Below, piece by piece: positions 61,601-64,000 of a stretch of 64,000 bases of DNA (position 1 is its first letter; the number at the start of each line of letters is the position of its first letter). The position numbers were made by a program, and so were the translations under genes. Below the pieces are notes generated by a model. The model saw nothing but the letters and a program-made list of their open reading frames with translations. It ran no database searches and was not told where the DNA came from. This DNA comes from Siphonodentalium dalli (lineage: Eukaryota; Mollusca; Scaphopoda; Gadilida; Siphonodentaliidae), in NCBI GenBank assembly GCA_032622095.1, contig CP136061.1, positions 258,572,077 to 258,636,076 of the forward strand. Reading direction: 5' to 3'.

Positions 61601-63252
61601 GGGAGGTTGAGGAGAAACCAACCGGAGAGATGTCACACCACTTTGCTCAAAAACCCACTATGAGCACATCATGGGCAAATGAAGATTCCTTTAAGAGGGT
61701 GGTAAAGTGCATGGTAACATTTGAATGGAGAATTCGGTATTTATTTTCGGGAAAAGATTACTCAATACTTACAAAGCATGTACACATATGTTTAGTGACA
61801 GCGCAAAGCGGATTTTTTATTTTATCTTGTGACAATTGAATTTTGATGGAAATATTTGTTTACAATCATGTGATGTTGACCTGCTTCCCGATAATATCCA
61901 GACTGGGTCCAAAATCTAAATTATGCTCTGCGTCATCACTAGATAAGCATTCAACATTTCCAATAAGATATGATATGGTCACCTACGCTTTGTAACGTTT
62001 TAGTAAATATTCCCAGAAAATAAGCACTGAATTTCCCATCCAAATGTTACCACTTTACCTCCCCCTTAAGAATCATATCGTTATACACTATTTATTAGAC
62101 TGTCACAGTGGGCAAATATATAATTCAGCTTTAACGAAAACATATTGCTGATCTAAATAAACATATTTATTGGCACACGTATCACATTAGCGATGGCATA
62201 GTAGGTGTGACAATTTATTATGGTGGAGTTTTGTGACAATTGGTCGTCAAAATTTATATGCCATAGCCAACAATGTCGCCCGCTGCATATTCGCACAATG
62301 AGTCTTCCAATGTTCGTTATAATCAGCATTTTACTTCTTTTCGTCCTTATATAGTTCGCGTTGTTAATTCCAGATTATATAAAACGTGCATGATACTACG
62401 TGCATGACATGTGAATGAATGAGGGGTTATCACGGTCAAACACAATTCTGGACGATCGATCGTGCAATTATATATACCGTAGATAATACAATAGCAAAAC
62501 GCAATGAATAGATATCAACCTTGGTGAAATGCAATTGGTTAATTTGGTCCAGTGGACTCATTGTGCGGAAACTCAGCGGCCAACATGGCTATAGCTATGG
62601 CACATAAGTGTGACAACCAATTGTCGCCAAACTCCACCATAATAAAGTGTCACACCTACTATGACATCGCTACTGTGGTACGTGTGTCCGCAGCCATTGA
62701 CCAAAATATGATATAATTTATCGCACTAGCAGCATAATATGATTGGCCACTCGAACATTGAACAAAATATCCTTTTTCGAAACGTCTTAATTTCACTTTT
62801 CAAACTCCCGAAATAATTTTCTTATAGTACTGATGATATATTATTAAGCTTACAACACATCTTGCCATGAGCTAAGCTAAAACACGATTTTCATACAGTC
62901 TGTGTACGTGATTGCATGGTCAATCCAGCCTTGCAGCGGACTAAACTCTGCCTTGTCAGACCAGAGTAGCAGGGGACTGAACTCTACATTGTCAGAACGT
63001 CGTAACAATGGACTGAACTCTGCCTTGTCATGCTAGCATATCAGTGTGATAATGACGGCGAGTATACAACGCGCAGACCATTCGTGCGACCAAAGTTCAT
63101 ATTCCAAGTATGATTCGTATGATTTCACACATTTATACTTGCAGGTTGATCTCATGAATATGGTGACAGGCCAGAGCTACAGGGTTGATTGGAATGCACA
63201 AATGAATGGGGCACCGGGAACAAATCTTAGCCCGACTCCAGTTCTCCGGTAG
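46427..63252 (+). CDS. Gene B: secreted PAN/apple-like plus PLAT-like protein, join(46427..46679,55781..55870,60236..60492,63145..63252)
   Basis: Four exons encode 235 residues. Residues 1-16 form a signal peptide. Residues about 20-84 form the PAN/apple-like module shared with gene A (cysteines 51, 55, 61 and 71). Residues 85-115 are a small linker with cysteines 91, 102, 104 and 113. Residues 116-235 resemble a PLAT/LH2 beta-sandwich: WNVAVYVTG opening strand, GGEYATIKVVG, FGVTGPVLIP, DDSVPWSVTTV and the closing GQSYRVDWN, matching the usual order of V-x-V-x-T-G, G-P/G-x-L, W-x-L/V-x-x-V and G-x-x-Y. PLAT domains bind lipids or proteins; no catalytic domain is attached. Introns are phase 1, 1 and 0 with GT-AG ends, 9.1, 4.4 and 2.7 kb long. 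Secretion and a ligand-binding role are inferred. The PLAT call is by pattern, not alignment. Confidence 0.75.
47241..47555 (+). mobile_element. tRNA-derived SINE, full length, in intron 1 of gene B
   Basis: Same family as 23836-24116: GGGGCCTCGGTGGCTCAATC head, B-box GGTTCAAATCC, shared body and a CCCCAATCAATCAATCAA tail. It retains about 30 bp (CGTGGACTTTGTAACTCG, CGATGGCCGGTGGTTTGCCT) missing from the first copy. A 13 bp duplication, TTTTTGACAGATT, flanks it at 47228-47240 and 47556-47568. Confidence 0.9.
48110..48275. repeat. GATGGCACAGTAGGTGTG-type short tandem relic
   Basis: Two or three diverged units of GCACAGTAGGTGTGGTGGTT / GCACAATAGATGTGTTGGTT. The box also occurs in the terminal repeats of the MITE at 62172-62690. 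Confidence 0.55.
48922..49072. repeat. 150 bp direct repeat, copy 1
   Basis: Starts CATGACATAATTATGTCACC and ends CATGTCTCATTCGAGTTTCA. Nearly identical to 50998-51146, 2.08 kb downstream in the same orientation. Confidence 0.85.
49073..50997. other. Segment between the two 150 bp direct repeats
   Basis: No coding domain is visible. 49150-49295 contains a retroposon-end-like piece (ACCAAATTTGGTTGAAATCG, ACAGACATATCGACAGACAT). A poly-C run occurs at about 49719-49729. Confidence 0.4.
50998..51146. repeat. 150 bp direct repeat, copy 2
   Basis: Matches copy 1 from CATGACATAATTATG through CATGTCTCATTCGTGTTTCA with a handful of substitutions. The shared start contains the palindrome TGACATAATTATGTCA. 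Confidence 0.85.
51944..52262. repeat. Tandem duplication, period about 185 bp
   Basis: Two units share GTGTATATGTCCGGG, ACGTTTGAATTGTT, TTACAAATTTGTTGATTTTA / TCACAAATTTGTTGATTTTA and TTTTCGTTCT. Confidence 0.8.
52376..52727. repeat. Tandem duplication, period about 176 bp
   Basis: Two adjacent copies, both containing GATAATAAACACATA, AACAAAAGATATCAAATTCA, GATGACTCAGTGAAGTTTAT and TTAAGGTAAGAATCTTTTTA. Confidence 0.9.
53518..54044. mobile_element. 527 bp MITE with terminal inverted repeats of about 140 bp
   Basis: The ends are CACTCTTAGAACAAATGTGT on the left and the same read from the right. The arms continue with AATACTACACAA, CTTAAACAAAATTGTGTAGA and AATATGTGAGT. A second, inner inverted repeat (CTGCCA..TGGCAG and AAAATTTTGTG-type boxes, 53711-53830) nests inside. 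No certain target duplication. Confidence 0.85.
54785..55305. repeat. Retroposon-end-like repeat with internal 130 bp tandem units
   Basis: GATTTGACCTTGAATTGA-type boxes recur at about 54867, 54997 and 55127 with TCAGGTCGGGGTCATGATTT blocks between. It ends with ATCAAATTTCGTC, GGCAGTTTTCCCGGCCATAG and a CAGACAAACAGACAGACAAA tail. The tail type is common at the 3' ends of invertebrate non-LTR-derived repeats. No reverse transcriptase frame is present. Confidence 0.6.
55306..55690. repeat. Second related repeat, directly adjacent
   Basis: It opens TTAGACTAGCTGATGTACTC like the neighbouring repeat (AGCTGGTGGACCCGACTTCG), contains two GGTCCAGAAACATGCCTA boxes, and ends in CATACACACATACATACAGA. 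A similar pair of boxes (AAAACATGCCTA) is near 57573. Confidence 0.5.
55781..55870 (+). CDS. Gene B exon 2: short Cys-rich linker
   Basis: The acceptor TTGTATTCTCTTACAG and donor GATG|GTAAGT are both strong. The exon completes Arg85 and adds 29 codons with C-x10-C-x-C-x8-C. It is symmetrical (phase 1-1). No named domain is recognised; the spacing is too short for a full EGF module. Confidence 0.75.
56705..56875. repeat. GAACTGTTG-phrased short tandem
   Basis: Five to six imperfect units built on GAACTGTTGCCCGC / GAACTGTTGACTGGC. The same box lies in the stem of the hairpin at 57057-57233. Confidence 0.75.
57057..57233. mobile_element. 177 bp hairpin element
   Basis: An almost perfect inverted repeat: AAGCAATTATTTCATGTGTC at the left and its complement at the right, continuing inward through TATCAGGAATGACTATCGAA to a GGCCTTCGGCC turn. 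It has the form of a foldback MITE and contains the GAACTGTTG box of the adjacent tandem. Confidence 0.85.
57930..59060. repeat. GGTTCT..AGAACC repeat field
   Basis: Two clusters (57940-58310 and 58780-59040) rich in GGTTCTTGGTAGAGAACCAA, TTTGGAACCA and GGTTCTGA boxes, many of them self-palindromic. Frames on both strands here reflect the repeat. Confidence 0.6.
60236..60492 (+). CDS. Gene B exon 3: main part of the PLAT-like domain
   Basis: The acceptor TCTTTTCAATTTCAG opens a 257 bp exon completing Ala115 and adding 85 codons, ending ACG|GTAATT, phase 0. It carries the WNVAVYVTG strand and the DDSVPW segment. The donor has A at +4 and T at +5, weaker than the others. Confidence 0.75.
61684..62074. 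mobile_element. 390 bp foldback element in intron 3 of gene B
   Basis: Arms 61684-61762 and 62004-62074 are reverse complements with about 80% match (GATTC..TTAAG ends, GGTAAAGTG, GTAACATTTG, TTATTTTC). The frame at 61573-61839 overlaps the left arm and is not a gene. Confidence 0.7.
62172..62690. mobile_element. 519 bp MITE with terminal inverted repeats of about 130 bp, in intron 3 of gene B
   Basis: Left arm: GGCACACGTATCACATTAGC, CATAGTAGGTGTGACA, TTTATTATGGTGGAGTTT. The right arm on minus reads GGACACACGTACCACAGTAG and the same inner boxes, then GTGCCATAGC and GCACAATGAGTC. Shares a box with 48110-48275. Confidence 0.8.
62938..63030. repeat. Exact-period 36 bp tandem, three units
   Basis: Units begin GGACTAAACTCTGCCTTGTC at 62938, GGACTGAACTCTACATTGTC at 62974 and GGACTGAACTCTGCCTTGTC at 63010, about 115 bp before exon 4 of gene B. 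Confidence 0.9.
63145..63252 (+). CDS. Gene B exon 4: end of the PLAT-like domain and stop
   Basis: The acceptor TTATACTTGCAG leads to 35 codons (VDLMNMVTGQSYRVDWN...) ending TAG at 63250-63252. The GQSYRVDWN segment is the typical closing strand of PLAT domains, followed by a short Pro/Asn/Thr-rich tail. Confidence 0.7.
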   Translation, partial: VDLMNMVTGQSYRVDWNAQMNGAPGTNLSPTPVLR

Positions 63253-63395
63253 GCTGCATGCCAGAGACGAAAAGAAATACATGTTCAGAATGTGTGGAGA
63301 CTTTTGAAATGAAACATGTTTTATTTGTATAATAATACAAAATTAATTGGAACACAAGTTTTATCGACTTATGAAGCCCATCTCTCAATACAAAC

Positions 63396-63401
63396 AATAA
63401 A
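63396..63401 (+). terminator. Candidate polyadenylation signal of gene B
   Basis: AATAAA 144 bp after the stop codon, followed by CACACACATGTTAAC and T-rich DNA. Confidence 0.5.
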
Positions 63402-63768
63402 ACACACACATGTTAACAGCTTGCACATTTTACATAAATAATATGTGATATTATGGTAATTTGTGTAGAATTTTGTAATGCCTTCTAGAGCTCATTGCTT
63501 TGGGCTTGGGCGGGAGCTGATGGTGTGTGTGCGTTCGTTTCATTCCAACTGATGTCAGAGCAGGGTTCTTAAATACCTGGGTGGTGTGCAGCTGGGGTAT
63601 TTTCGTGATATTGTTTGGCAATTGTTATACATTGCTACTTTGGAAGGTAATAAATAACTGATGGTGGAGTGGTGAGTATGCAAATAAGTGGGGAGTCGAT
63701 AGATTACTAAACTGAGTTTATTATACACTAATCAATTTTCAGTCCTTACTTGTGAGCTATGTTTTAAA

Positions 63769-63938
63769 TGATTGATTGATTGCTTTATCTGAGTTTAATG
63801 TCGCTTTCTGCAACTAATACGAGTTACAATCCACGATGGAATATGTGAATTTAAACCGGTTATTGTCGCCACGCTGGAAGGCGAGACGACTTGGAGAAAC
63901 TGTTGTACCCCTTACCGACTGAGCCACCGATTCCCCTT
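63769..63938 (-). mobile_element. tRNA-derived SINE, minus strand, short copy
   Basis: Read on minus: GGGGAATCGGTGGCTCAGTC with A-box TGGCTCAGTCGG, GGGGTACAAC as in the first SINE family, and a CAATCAATCAATCA tail. A diverged 13 bp duplication, GCTATGTTTTAAA / GCTACATTTTAAA, lies at 63756-63768 and 63939-63951. Confidence 0.8.
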
Positions 63939-64000
63939 GCTACATTTTAAAAGCAGTTATCGAAGCCCTTAGCTGCAACAACATAGTTCTGAATAATGTC

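Noticed and set aside
61573-61839. 88-codon frame in gene B intron 3
   Set aside because: Its second half is the left arm of a foldback element, and there is no splice context linking it to gene B.

Overview
This is an AT-rich, intron-bearing, repeat-crowded piece of an animal nuclear genome. Pol III-type SINEs with tRNA-like heads and AATC/CAAT-type tails, many foldback elements, and small secreted lectin-like multi-exon genes suggest an aquatic invertebrate, probably a lophotrochozoan such as a mollusc. The taxon is inferred; no rRNA or mitochondrial marker is present. There is no bacterial-style gene density, CRISPR array or operon.

Two spliced plus-strand genes can be assembled exon by exon with phase-consistent GT-AG junctions. 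Gene A (7447-11845, three coding exons, 217 residues) has a signal peptide, a four-cysteine PAN/apple-like module and a degenerate C-type lectin-like domain. Gene B (46427-63252, four coding exons, 235 residues) starts with a paralogous signal peptide plus PAN-like exon, then has a short Cys-rich linker exon and a PLAT/LH2-like beta-sandwich domain over two exons. About 340 bp upstream of the two ATGs is also recognisably homologous, so a promoter-plus-first-exon cassette exists twice, 39 kb apart, joined to unrelated C-terminal domains through phase-1 introns. This exon-shuffled pair is the main biological story of the window.

The rest is mostly mobile and repetitive DNA. Layout: 2.7-4.8 kb, a 2.1 kb terminal-inverted-repeat element holding a minisatellite that switches orientation; 5.3 kb and 44.6 kb, two copies of a MITE built from nested palindromes; 7.4-11.8 kb, gene A with a 360 bp ATC-type microsatellite in intron 2; 14.7-15.5 kb, a 0.9 kb giant inverted repeat; 20.4-21.1 kb, three hairpin mini-elements; 23.8, 31.3, 47.2 and 63.8 kb, four SINEs with visible target-site duplications; 27.1-28.6 kb, a hAT-type transposon remnant with a perfect 8 bp duplication and a BED zinc-finger exon interrupted by a TTAA-type MITE; 30.5, 33.4 and 34.2 kb, three more copies of that MITE; 35.7-36.3 kb, a triplicated exon-like unit; 38.9-41.5 kb, an old segmental duplication; 42.5-45.1 kb, foldback and minisatellite DNA; 46.4-63.3 kb, gene B, whose large introns are filled with direct repeats, tandem duplications, hairpins and foldback MITEs.

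Two further candidate exons (16186-16440 on plus, 25423-25527 on minus with a signal peptide) may belong to genes not otherwise visible.
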